Source: Opitutaceae bacterium
GTDB lineage: Bacteria > Verrucomicrobiota > Verrucomicrobiia > Opitutales > Opitutaceae
Reading direction: 5' to 3'
Assembly: GCA_025352845.1 (NCBI GenBank)
Contig: JANXSC010000325.1
Span: forward strand, 1 to 11,242
Length of the DNA: 11,242 nt
Part shown: in pieces, positions 1-5,748 of the stretch
Position numbering within the stretch: position 1 is the first letter of the stretch
How the letters are laid out: each line of letters begins with the position of its first letter
Made by a program: the position numbers and the translations under genes
Notes under the pieces: model-generated
Databases searched by the model: none
What the model was told of the DNA's origin: nothing
The model's input: only the letters and a program-made list of their open reading frames with translations

Positions 1-102
1 CTCGCGCGCACCCGCCACGAATCGCTCGTCGCGATCAAGCGCGCCGGCGCCGATATCATCCTCACGTATTTCGCGAAGGAGATGGCGATGCTGCTGAAGT
101 AG
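1..102 (+). CDS. hemB: Porphobilinogen synthase (delta-aminolevulinic acid dehydratase), C-terminal fragment
   Basis: Only the last 33 codons and the TAG stop are inside the window; the frame is open from base 1. HemB condenses two 5-aminolevulinate molecules to porphobilinogen in cytoplasmic tetrapyrrole (haem) synthesis. The fragment contains the family's conserved C-terminal block, reading IKRAGADIILTYFAKE at about residues 12-27 of the visible part, followed by a short tail of normal family length. The active-site lysines lie upstream, outside the window. The stop codon at 100-102 lies inside the GTAG head of a REP-like palindrome (99-120), so the repeat directly abuts the gene end. The next gene is convergent on the minus strand. 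The identification rests on recognising this C-terminal block and is firm despite the short length. Confidence 0.93.
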   Translation, partial: LARTRHESLVAIKRAGADIILTYFAKEMAMLLK

Positions 103-164
103 GGCGGACTTCAGTCCGCCTTCTGGTCGCGAGTCGTCTGATGGCGGGCTGAAGCCCGCCCTAC
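99..164. repeat. REP/BIME-like pair of inverted palindromes (element 1)
   Basis: Two palindromic units face each other. Unit 1 (99-120, plus) has a GTAG head, an 8-bp stem GGCGGACT/AGTCCGCC and a TC loop. Unit 2 (143-164) reads on the minus strand as GTAG, then stem GGCGGGCT/AGCCCGCC, again with a TC loop. A 22-nt spacer (121-142) separates them. A GTAG-type tetranucleotide 5' of a short palindrome, arranged in inverted pairs, is the known layout of REP sequences mobilised by RAYT (TnpA-REP) transposases. No RAYT gene is in the window. The element lies between the convergent genes hemB and the SGNH hydrolase and could also end transcription from either side, although no T-run follows. Confidence 0.85.
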
Positions 165-183
165 CTGGCAGGCCGCGCGCGCT

Positions 184-1128
184 TCAGCGCGGCAGCGCGA
201 CCGGCTTGAATGGTTGTAGCGGCGCGCGGCCCCTGGTCGCCGAGAGTTCGTCGAAGGCGACTTGTTGCAACGCCGCCGCTTGATTGGCCGACAGGCCGAG
301 TTCGAGCGCGGCGCGTTCGTTTTTCCCAAGCGATCGCGGGTCGAGGCCGGTGAGGTCGCCGAAGATCATCAGCGCCTCAAGATAGTAACCATAGCTGCTC
401 GCATGGTAGTGGTCATGCGTCCAGAGATCGATCTGGCCGGCGGAAATGCCGTCGTAGGGATTGGGATCGGCGACGCCGGTCTTCATCGCGCGGTTCCACG
501 CCTCACCGACGGGAATCACGGCGCGAATCGCCGGCGACCCGGCGGCGGCGAGATTGTAGGCGACGCGCACGTCGAGCGCCATCTGCGCGATGGGCTTTCC
601 GTGCCACGCACCTTTTTCCGGGTAAACTTGATCGGCGCGCGACCACGTGGCGACGAGGCGGATGTCCACCTTGGGATTTTTGGCGTGCAGCAAATCCGCG
701 AGTTGTTTCGCGGAGCGAATCAGTAGCGCCGGGTCGCCGGGTTTTTTCTGGTCAAGCGTGCTGTAGCCCTGCGTGACGACGAAGTCCCACGCGCGGCCGA
801 TGACCGCAGCCTTGTTTTCGACATGCCAGTCGAAATTTTTTCCACCCGAGGTCTCGAGACTCACAACATAGTCGCGCCCCGCCTGTATCGCGAATGCCTT
901 GAACAGGGCCGGCACCCCGCCGATCCCCTCGCCATTGAGATCGGTGACGGAGCTTGGACGGAAGAACCGCACCGCGGAGCCGGCACCAAACATGAAGCTG
1001 TTGCCGATGAATACGACCGTGGGCGGCGCGGTCGGTGCGGTCTGCGCGCACAAATCGGAAAGCAGCGTTGAGCTGGCGAACGTGAGGGCGAGGAACCGCA
1101 GGCGCGAGGAGTGGGACAGGATTTTCAT
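184..1128 (-). CDS. Secreted SGNH/GDSL-like hydrolase
   Basis: This 314-residue protein begins with a signal peptide: basic residues at 9 and 11, a hydrophobic stretch at about 12-26, and a likely cleavage after Ala28. The mature part opens with FIGNSF at 40-45, an SGNH block I with Ser44 as probable nucleophile. Near the C-terminus DHYH (239-242) supplies the block V Asp and His. The middle block reads VVTQGYS rather than the classic GxND, which resembles DUF4886-type members of the superfamily. Such enzymes are esterases acting on acetylated sugars, lipids or similar substrates, and the true substrate is unknown. The gene lies about 100 bp behind the polysaccharide export gene on the same strand, so an O-acetyl esterase role on the exopolysaccharide is plausible but inferred. 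The start at 1128 gives a complete signal peptide; no Shine-Dalgarno sequence precedes it. An intervening REP-like element may limit co-transcription. Confidence 0.8.
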   Translation of the reverse strand: MKILSHSSRLRFLALTFASSTLLSDLCAQTAPTAPPTVVFIGNSFMFGAGSAVRFFRPSSVTDLNGEGIGGVPALFKAFAIQAGRDYVVSLETSGGKNFDWHVENKAAVIGRAWDFVVTQGYSTLDQKKPGDPALLIRSAKQLADLLHAKNPKVDIRLVATWSRADQVYPEKGAWHGKPIAQMALDVRVAYNLAAAGSPAIRAVIPVGEAWNRAMKTGVADPNPYDGISAGQIDLWTHDHYHASSYGYYLEALMIFGDLTGLDPRSLGKNERAALELGLSANQAAALQQVAFDELSATRGRAPLQPFKPVALPR

Positions 1129-1159
1129 GGGGATAAAAATGGTGAGCGAAGAGTTTCAG

Positions 1160-1232
1160 GCAGGGCGGACTTCAGTCCGCCTTTCGCCGGCAACGCGACG
1201 TCGCGGACTTGGCGGGCTGAAGCCCGCCCCAC
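1160..1232. repeat. REP/BIME-like pair of inverted palindromes (element 2)
   Basis: This has the same two stems as the element at 99-164. Unit 1 has arms 1164-1171 and 1174-1181 (GGCGGACT/AGTCCGCC, TC loop). Unit 2, on the minus strand, has arms 1211-1218 and 1221-1228 (GGCGGGCT and AGCCCGCC). The spacer is 29 nt and contains a 10-nt perfect palindrome, GCGACGTCGC, at 1195-1204. The heads are decayed: GCAG at 1160-1163, and GTGG on the minus strand at 1229-1232, in place of GTAG. The element ends one base before the stop codon of the OPX gene and lies between that gene and the SGNH hydrolase. It could attenuate or stabilise an OPX-hydrolase transcript. Confidence 0.83.
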
Positions 1233-1826
1233 TCAGAATGGCGAGCGCGGCACTTGCAGTGAGTCGCCGGGCATGAGGCGCGGATCTTCCGCGGGGTTGC
1301 GCTGGGCGAGTTTAACGTCGATGGGGTAGGCGTTTTTTTCGCGGATGAGACTCACCGCGGTCTCCTTCGCGTAGAGGGTGAAGCCGCCGGCCGACTGGAT
1401 TGCCTTGGCGACAGTGAGATCGGGCGACCAGACGACGCGGCCGGGGCGCTGCACTTCGCCGCCGACGTAGATGTAGCGCTCGGTCACGCTGACGGCGACC
1501 TCAAGGGTGCGGTAGAATTTTTTGGTGATGTAGGTTTCGCGAATGCGCTGCGAGAGCTCGGCCGTGCCGGTGCCGGTGGCGACGACAGGCCCGATAAATG
1601 GGAGGCTGATCAGCCCCTGCTCGTCGATCTGCACGGTGCTCGTCGTGGGGTCGGGGACGCCTTGGAGCGCGACGGTGAGCGTGTCGCCGGAGCGGAGCTG
1701 GGCGGTCGAGGTTGTGACGGGAATCTGCGGGTTGGCCGTCTTGCTGGGACTGTTCGCGCATCCGCCGAAAACGAACGCGACCACCGCAGCAAGAAATCGA
1801 ACTCGGTGGCGGCGGAAAAAATGCAT
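1233..1826 (-). CDS. Polysaccharide export (OPX, Wza-family) outer-membrane lipoprotein, small form
   Basis: The 197-residue product carries exopolysaccharide from the periplasm towards the outer membrane. Residues 1-23 form a lipoprotein signal: MHFFRRHRVR, then a hydrophobic stretch ending FGGC, with Cys23 as the lipidated residue. Residue +2 is Ala, which favours the outer membrane. A polysaccharide-export domain follows at about 43-120 (begins QLRSGDTL), then one SLBB-type domain at about 121-190 (YIYVGGEVQRPG...; MPGDSLQVP near the end). Unlike Wza (about 360 residues) it has no extra SLBB and no C-terminal helix to build an outer-membrane pore. I chose the ATG at 1826 because the signal peptide then starts correctly. 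An in-frame TTG at 1862 would add 12 unlikely residues. The partner co-polymerase and a beta-barrel are encoded at 7602-10958 on the other strand. A strong terminator for the upstream gene ends 70 bp before, so this gene needs its own promoter, which I could not identify. Confidence 0.9.
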   Translation of the reverse strand: MHFFRRHRVRFLAAVVAFVFGGCANSPSKTANPQIPVTTSTAQLRSGDTLTVALQGVPDPTTSTVQIDEQGLISLPFIGPVVATGTGTAELSQRIRETYITKKFYRTLEVAVSVTERYIYVGGEVQRPGRVVWSPDLTVAKAIQSAGGFTLYAKETAVSLIREKNAYPIDVKLAQRNPAEDPRLMPGDSLQVPRSPF

Positions 1827-1895
1827 GTGGCCGGAAAAAGAAGAAACGCCGGGAAAAGGCAACGCCTCGCCTCAGCGGGTCCAGATTGCGATCCA

Positions 1896-1923
1896 CAAAA
1901 AAGGCAGCCGCGCGGGCTGCCTT
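1896..1923 (-). terminator. Intrinsic terminator of the acidic-tail protein gene
   Basis: On the minus strand a perfect 9-bp stem (AAGGCAGCC with GGCTGCCTT; arms 1915-1923 and 1901-1909) encloses a 5-nt loop at 1910-1914 and runs into a T-run (complement of A at 1897-1902). It lies 30 bp past the stop codon at 1953, in the correct orientation to end that gene's transcript. It also separates that gene from the OPX gene further along. Confidence 0.85.
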
Positions 1924-1952
1924 GAAATTGGATCTGATGCGGAGTGCGACGC

Positions 1953-2795
1953 TCAGCGCTTACCCTTGGTCTTCTTTTTGGGCTTCTCGTCGTCGTCCTC
2001 ATCCTCGTCGTCGTCATCATCGCCGTCCTCGTCCTCGTCGTCATCATCGTCGAGATCGTCCTCGTCGTCGCCCTTTTCCTTCTTCTTGCCGACCTTGCCG
2101 TCCTTGCTCTCCTCTCCCTCGACGGCGGGTTTTTCCTCGTCCTCGTCCCATTTGAGCGACTCGTCGTTCTTGAGCTTCTCTTCCTCGGCCTCGTCGACCA
2201 CGGGCACGTCGTCGTCGTCCTCATCTTCCACGCCCTTGGCGGGGGCCTCGTCATCCGTGTCATAGCCCGCGGGCATATAGTCGAGGATGGCCGTGAGCTC
2301 CTCAAAAGCGTGGACGGCCTTACCCTGGATGAAATTGCTGTTCTGATCCTCGCGGATCTCGTCCTCGACTTCGTCGACGGAGAGCTTGGACTCGAATTTG
2401 AAGAGGTCGTTCAGCATCTTCACGCGGCAGCGGGTGAGGTGATCGAGGAGGTCGGCATACGGCCCGTTCTCCTCGTCGATGATGTCGGGCAGGGTGAAAA
2501 GTTTCTCCTCGGAGTCAAAGAGCGAGTCCTTCACGCGCTTCAGGCGCACCTTCCCGGCGCCGAGATCCTTGTCGATGCGGAAAAGAATGAAGGCCGACTC
2601 GAAAATATCCTGATCGAAACCGTAGTCGCGCAGGGCATCGACGAGCTCGACGAGGTGGGCGAGCTGGCGCGGATCGATGATGCTCAGGCCGTCCACATCC
2701 CAGCGGACGGGGTCGCTGGTTTCGGCCACCCACCAGTTATGATCGTCGCCGAGGCGGACAATTGACCAGTCGAGCGTGGATGTTGCTTTTGCCAT
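1953..2795 (-). CDS. Hypothetical cytoplasmic protein with an extreme Asp/Glu-rich C-terminal tail
   Basis: I do not recognise a family. The 280-residue product has an ordinary-looking N-terminal part (about 1-175) with a WWVAETSDPVRWDVDG segment and several probable helices (44-60, 112-136, 140-172). From residue 179 it becomes low-complexity and acidic: in 243-270, 26 of 28 residues are Asp or Glu. It ends in a basic cluster, KPKKKTKGKR. There is no signal peptide or membrane segment, so it is probably cytoplasmic. Acidic tails of this type occur in proteins that bind basic partners, such as histone-like or ribosomal proteins, or that mimic nucleic acid; here that is only a suggestion. The tail is encoded by a GAY/GAR triplet run (1986-2069) that could vary in length by slippage. 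The gene is divergent from pyrD, with a 162-bp shared upstream region, and has its own terminator, so it is monocistronic. The ATG start has no Shine-Dalgarno sequence. Confidence 0.8.
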   Translation of the reverse strand: MAKATSTLDWSIVRLGDDHNWWVAETSDPVRWDVDGLSIIDPRQLAHLVELVDALRDYGFDQDIFESAFILFRIDKDLGAGKVRLKRVKDSLFDSEEKLFTLPDIIDEENGPYADLLDHLTRCRVKMLNDLFKFESKLSVDEVEDEIREDQNSNFIQGKAVHAFEELTAILDYMPAGYDTDDEAPAKGVEDEDDDDVPVVDEAEEEKLKNDESLKWDEDEEKPAVEGEESKDGKVGKKKEKGDDEDDLDDDDDEDEDGDDDDDEDEDDDEKPKKKTKGKR

Positions 2796-2926
2796 GGAGC
2801 GTCAGGTGTGCGAGCGGAGATTGAAAAAACAAGCACAAAAACGCCGCGCGAGCGGTAGGTGATCGCCCCGATGTTTTGACGCGGAAGCCACTCGCTAAAC
2901 GCAGCTTCAGCCCCGGCACACTTGCG

Positions 2927-2936
2927 TTTTTTTTTT
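2927..2936 (+). promoter_or_regulatory. T10 tract in the pyrD leader (possible UTP-responsive site)
   Basis: Ten consecutive T residues lie 21 bp before the pyrD ATG, preceded by a weak inverted repeat (2900-2904 with 2922-2926, one G.T pair, long loop). Pyrimidine genes in other bacteria use T-tracts near the transcript start for UTP-dependent slippage or attenuation. A TTGACG at 2876-2881 could be a -35 box, but no convincing -10 lies 16-18 bp downstream. The tract is plainly visible; its role is inferred. Confidence 0.3.
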
Positions 2937-2957
2937 CAGATTTCACGGTCGCGTAAC

Positions 2958-4031
2958 ATGGCCAACTATTACGAGACGTTGATTCGGCCCGCGCTTTTCA
3001 GGAAGGACTCCGAGCGCGCCCACGAGCTGGGCGTCGATGCGCTGGCGCTGCTGGGCGCGCTGACACCGCTGCGGCGCACGCTGGAGTGGTGGGTGCGGCG
3101 CGGCCTCGCCGGGGCGCAGCCGGTGGAAGCGTTTGGCCTCCGGTTTCCCAATGCCGTCGGCCTCGCCGCCGGTTTCGACAAGAACGCCCGCGCGTGGCCC
3201 GCCGCCGCCGCGCTCGGTTTCGGCCACGTCGAGATCGGCACGGTGACAGCGCTGGCTCAGGGCGGGAATCCCAAGCCGCGGATGTTTCGCTATCCCGCCG
3301 AGGAGGCCGTGATCAATCGCATGGGCTTTAACAACGAGGGCAGCGAGGCCGTCGCCGCTCGGCTGGCGCGTCAGCCAGCGCCCGGTGCGCGGCGAATTCC
3401 ACTCGGAGTAAACCTCGGTAAATCCAAGGTCACCGAAATCGAAAAAGCCGCTGAGGACTACCTCGCCAGCTTCCAGCGTCTCGCCGACTACGCCGATTAC
3501 TTGGTGCTGAATGTTTCCAGCCCCAACACGCCCAACCTGCGCCAGCTCCAGGACGAGTCGCGCCTGCGCGAATTACTCTCGACGATCACCGGCGCCAACG
3601 CCGCGCGCGCTGCGCAAGTCGGCAAGCGCCGCGTGCCCATCCTCCTGAAAATCGCCCCCGATCTCACCTGGCCGCAGATCGCCGCGGTGCTTGGCGTGAT
3701 CGCGGAGTATCGGCTCGACGGCATCATCGCGACCAACACCACGCTCGCGCGCCCGGGATTTTTCGCGACGGTCGGTGAAGCCGGCGGACTCAGTGGCGCG
3801 CCGCTCCGCCGCCGCGCGACGGAGATTATCAACTTCATTTCCCGTGCGACCAATGGGCGTCTCCCGATCATCGGCGTCGGCGGCATCGTCGACGTGGAGA
3901 GCGCGGCGGAGAAACTCGATGCCGGGGCAACGCTCGTCCAAATCTATACTGGGATGATCTACCGCGGGCCGTTTTTTGCGGCGAAATTGGCGCGCGGACT
4001 CGTCGAGCGGCAGCGCCGGCGCGGGGTCTGA
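2958..4031 (+). CDS. pyrD: Dihydroorotate dehydrogenase (quinone), class 2
   Basis: The 357-residue enzyme oxidises dihydroorotate to orotate in UMP synthesis, passing electrons through FMN to the membrane quinone pool. The N-terminal helical extension (about 1-50) is the class 2 membrane/quinone-binding part. FMN and substrate motifs follow in order: GLAAGFDKNA (68-77), GFGHVEIGTVTALAQGGNPKPR (87-108), NRMGFNNEG (120-128), LGVNLGKSK (149-157), and NVSSPNTPNLRQLQ (185-198). Ser188 matches the class 2 catalytic serine (Ser175 in E. coli). LLKIAPDL, IATNTT and GVGGI near the C-terminus complete the barrel. The ATG at 2958 places the first helix correctly; a TTG at 2922 would translate the T-tract into a run of Phe. 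The gene stands alone between a divergent gene and tRNA-Leu. I see no terminator after it. Confidence 0.97.
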   Translation: MANYYETLIRPALFRKDSERAHELGVDALALLGALTPLRRTLEWWVRRGLAGAQPVEAFGLRFPNAVGLAAGFDKNARAWPAAAALGFGHVEIGTVTALAQGGNPKPRMFRYPAEEAVINRMGFNNEGSEAVAARLARQPAPGARRIPLGVNLGKSKVTEIEKAAEDYLASFQRLADYADYLVLNVSSPNTPNLRQLQDESRLRELLSTITGANAARAAQVGKRRVPILLKIAPDLTWPQIAAVLGVIAEYRLDGIIATNTTLARPGFFATVGEAGGLSGAPLRRRATEIINFISRATNGRLPIIGVGGIVDVESAAEKLDAGATLVQIYTGMIYRGPFFAAKLARGLVERQRRRGV

Positions 4032-4095
4032 GTTGGCCGATGGACGGAATTTTCACTCGGGAAATCGTCGTGCGAAGCGCGCGCCATTTCAGTGC

Positions 4096-4123
4096 TGGAC
4101 AACCTTCGGGCGATAACTCTTAT
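4096..4123 (+). promoter_or_regulatory. Candidate sigma-70-type promoter of tRNA-Leu
   Basis: TGGACA (4096-4101, five of six matches to the -35 consensus) is followed after 16 bp by TCTTAT (4118-4123, four of six matches to the -10 consensus). Initiation would fall near 4130, about 17 bases before the mature tRNA 5' end. The prediction is made by eye from consensus. Confidence 0.35.
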
Positions 4124-4146
4124 TCCGCGTTCCTCGTTTCCAAACT

Positions 4147-4231
4147 GCTCGGGTGGTGGAATTGGTAGACACACATGTTTGAGGTGCATGTGCCGCAAGG
4201 CGTGCAGGTTCGAGTCCTGTCCCGAGCACCA
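4147..4231 (+). tRNA. tRNA-Leu(GAG)
   Basis: This is an 85-nt class II tRNA with acceptor GCTCGGG (4147-4153) pairing with CCCGAGC (4221-4227), discriminator A and an encoded CCA (4229-4231). The D-arm TGGTGGAATTGGTAGACAC is of leucine type. The anticodon stem CATGT/GCATG closes the loop TTGAGGT, giving anticodon GAG for CUC/CUU codons. A long variable arm (TGCCGCAAGGCGT) and the T-arm GCAGG-TTCGAGT-CCTGT complete the cloverleaf. It lies 115 bp after pyrD and 85 bp before the response regulator. Confidence 0.97.
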
Positions 4232-4316
4232 TTTTGGAAACCGCAACACGCACCGTCGGCGAAGTTTGCCCGAGGTTTCCCGTTGACCGGCGTTCGCGCG
4301 GCGAGGTTCATAAGCC

Positions 4317-5717
4317 ATGATGCCGAGCGTGCTGATCGTCGATGACGAGAAACACACCCGCGAAGGGCTCCAGCAGGCCCTCGCGGAAAGCTACGATGTC
4401 ACGATCGCGGCGAGTGCCGACGAGGCGTTCAACCTGCTTGAGGCGCAGCCCTACGACGTCGTGCTCACGGATCTGCGGATGCCGGGGAAATCCGGGCTCA
4501 AGGTGATCGACAAGGCGCTCGCCCTGCCGCACCGGCCCGCGGTCCTGATGATGACGGCCTACGGCAACATCGAGACGGCCGTCGAGGCGATGAAACGCGG
4601 CGCGGTGGATTTTCTCACGAAACCGGTGAACATCGAGCGGCTCGAGGTGCTCATCCAGCGCGCGCTGAAAACCAAGACGCTCGAAGTCGAAGTGCAGCAC
4701 CTGCATGAGCGGCTCGACGAAAAATTCAAAATCGAGGGCATCATCGGCACGTCGCTGAAATTGAAGGCGGTGATCGACAAGATGAAGCTCGTGGCGCCTT
4801 CGCGCGCGACGATCCTGATCGAGGGCGAGTCGGGCACGGGCAAGGAACTGATCGCGCAGGCGATTCACCAGGCGAGCCCGCGGGCGCGCGCGCCGTTTGT
4901 CGCGGTGCACTGCGCGGCGCTGTCGGACAATCTGCTGGAGAGCGAGTTGTTCGGCCACGAGCGCGGATCGTTCACGGGCGCGACGGAGCGCCGGATCGGG
5001 CGCTTCGAGTCGGCGGCGGGCGGCACGCTCTTCCTCGACGAAATCGGCGAGATCTCGCAGTCGACGCAGGTAAAATTGCTGCGCTTCCTCGAAACGAAGG
5101 CCATCGAGCGCGTGGGCGGCTCGAAGGCCATCGACCTCGATGTGCGGCTCGTGGCGGCGACGAACCGCAATCTCGAACAGCTCGTGCGCGACGGAAAATT
5201 CCGCGAAGATCTTTTTTTCCGGCTTAATGTCGTGCGCCTCTTCATGCCGCCGCTGCGCGAGCGGCCCGAGGATGTGCCGCTGCTGCTGGCGCACTTCATC
5301 CGCGTGTTTTCCGAGGAGAACGGCGTGCCGCCGCTTACGGTGGAGGCCGGGGCGCTGCGCACACTGCAGGCCTACGCGTGGCCGGGAAACATCCGCGAGC
5401 TGCGGAATTTTTGCGAAAACGCCGTGGTGCTTCGGCGTGGCGGCAGCCTGACCGAATACGATCTTGAGCCGAAATTTCGCGGCACAGGACAGGCGGCGAG
5501 TGCGACCGGAGGCGGAAGTGGCGTGACGCACCAGCCGACGATGGGAACGGAGTCAGCCTCATTTTCGGTCGAGGAAAACGAGAAGCGGCTCCTGCGCGAG
5601 GCGCTGCTCAAGGCCCGCGGCAACCGCACCAAGGCCGCCGAGCTGATGGGCGTGAGCCGCCGCACACTGCACCGTAAAATCGCGCAGTGGCCCGAGCTCG
5701 ACGTGACCGACAAATGA
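4317..5717 (+). CDS. NtrC/AtoC-family sigma-54-dependent response regulator
   Basis: The 466-residue protein has three domains. The receiver domain (about 3-118) has Asp9/Asp10, phospho-acceptor Asp52 (in LTDLRMPG), Thr80 and Lys102. The AAA+ sigma-54 interaction domain (about 140-370) has Walker A GESGTGKE (170-177), the sigma-54 contact loop GSFTGA (217-222, a common variant of GAFTGA), Walker B GGTLFLDE (235-242) and an arginine-rich sensor region (FREDLFFRLNV). A Fis-type helix-turn-helix lies at the C-terminus (GNRTKAAELMGVSRRTLHRKI). It should activate sigma-54 promoters after phosphorylation. The Asn of the usual NCAAL motif is His198 here. No histidine kinase is adjacent. The next gene starts 31 bp downstream, and the three that follow encode exopolysaccharide functions, so it probably controls that locus (inferred). 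Two ATGs are in tandem at 4317 and 4320. GCGAGG ten bases upstream is the only Shine-Dalgarno-like sequence in the window. Confidence 0.95.
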   Translation: MMPSVLIVDDEKHTREGLQQALAESYDVTIAASADEAFNLLEAQPYDVVLTDLRMPGKSGLKVIDKALALPHRPAVLMMTAYGNIETAVEAMKRGAVDFLTKPVNIERLEVLIQRALKTKTLEVEVQHLHERLDEKFKIEGIIGTSLKLKAVIDKMKLVAPSRATILIEGESGTGKELIAQAIHQASPRARAPFVAVHCAALSDNLLESELFGHERGSFTGATERRIGRFESAAGGTLFLDEIGEISQSTQVKLLRFLETKAIERVGGSKAIDLDVRLVAATNRNLEQLVRDGKFREDLFFRLNVVRLFMPPLRERPEDVPLLLAHFIRVFSEENGVPPLTVEAGALRTLQAYAWPGNIRELRNFCENAVVLRRGGSLTEYDLEPKFRGTGQAASATGGGSGVTHQPTMGTESASFSVEENEKRLLREALLKARGNRTKAAELMGVSRRTLHRKIAQWPELDVTDK

Positions 5718-5748
5718 GGGCGCGCGCCACGGCCCGATACTCGCGCCC

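Noticed and set aside
99..1232. CRISPR-like array of short palindromic repeats
   Set aside because: There are only two pairs 1 kb apart with genes between, inverted rather than direct orientation, and no regular spacers or cas genes.
1543..2265. Plus-strand frame with long Ser runs
   Set aside because: The Ser runs are the antisense of the Asp/Glu-coding triplets of the 1953-2795 gene.
4236..4280. Inverted repeat GGAAACC/GGTTTCC between tRNA-Leu and the response regulator
   Set aside because: It is seven bp with a 31-nt gap, no T-run and no further symmetry; this is within chance.
4283..4319. Promoter directly before the response regulator (TTGACC at 4283-4288)
   Set aside because: No -10 box is recognisable at a proper distance, and initiation would fall on the start codon itself.
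4308..5531. Open frame of 407 codons antisense to the response regulator
   Set aside because: The composition is Arg/His-rich and domain-free, and the sense strand encodes an unmistakable receiver-AAA-HTH protein.
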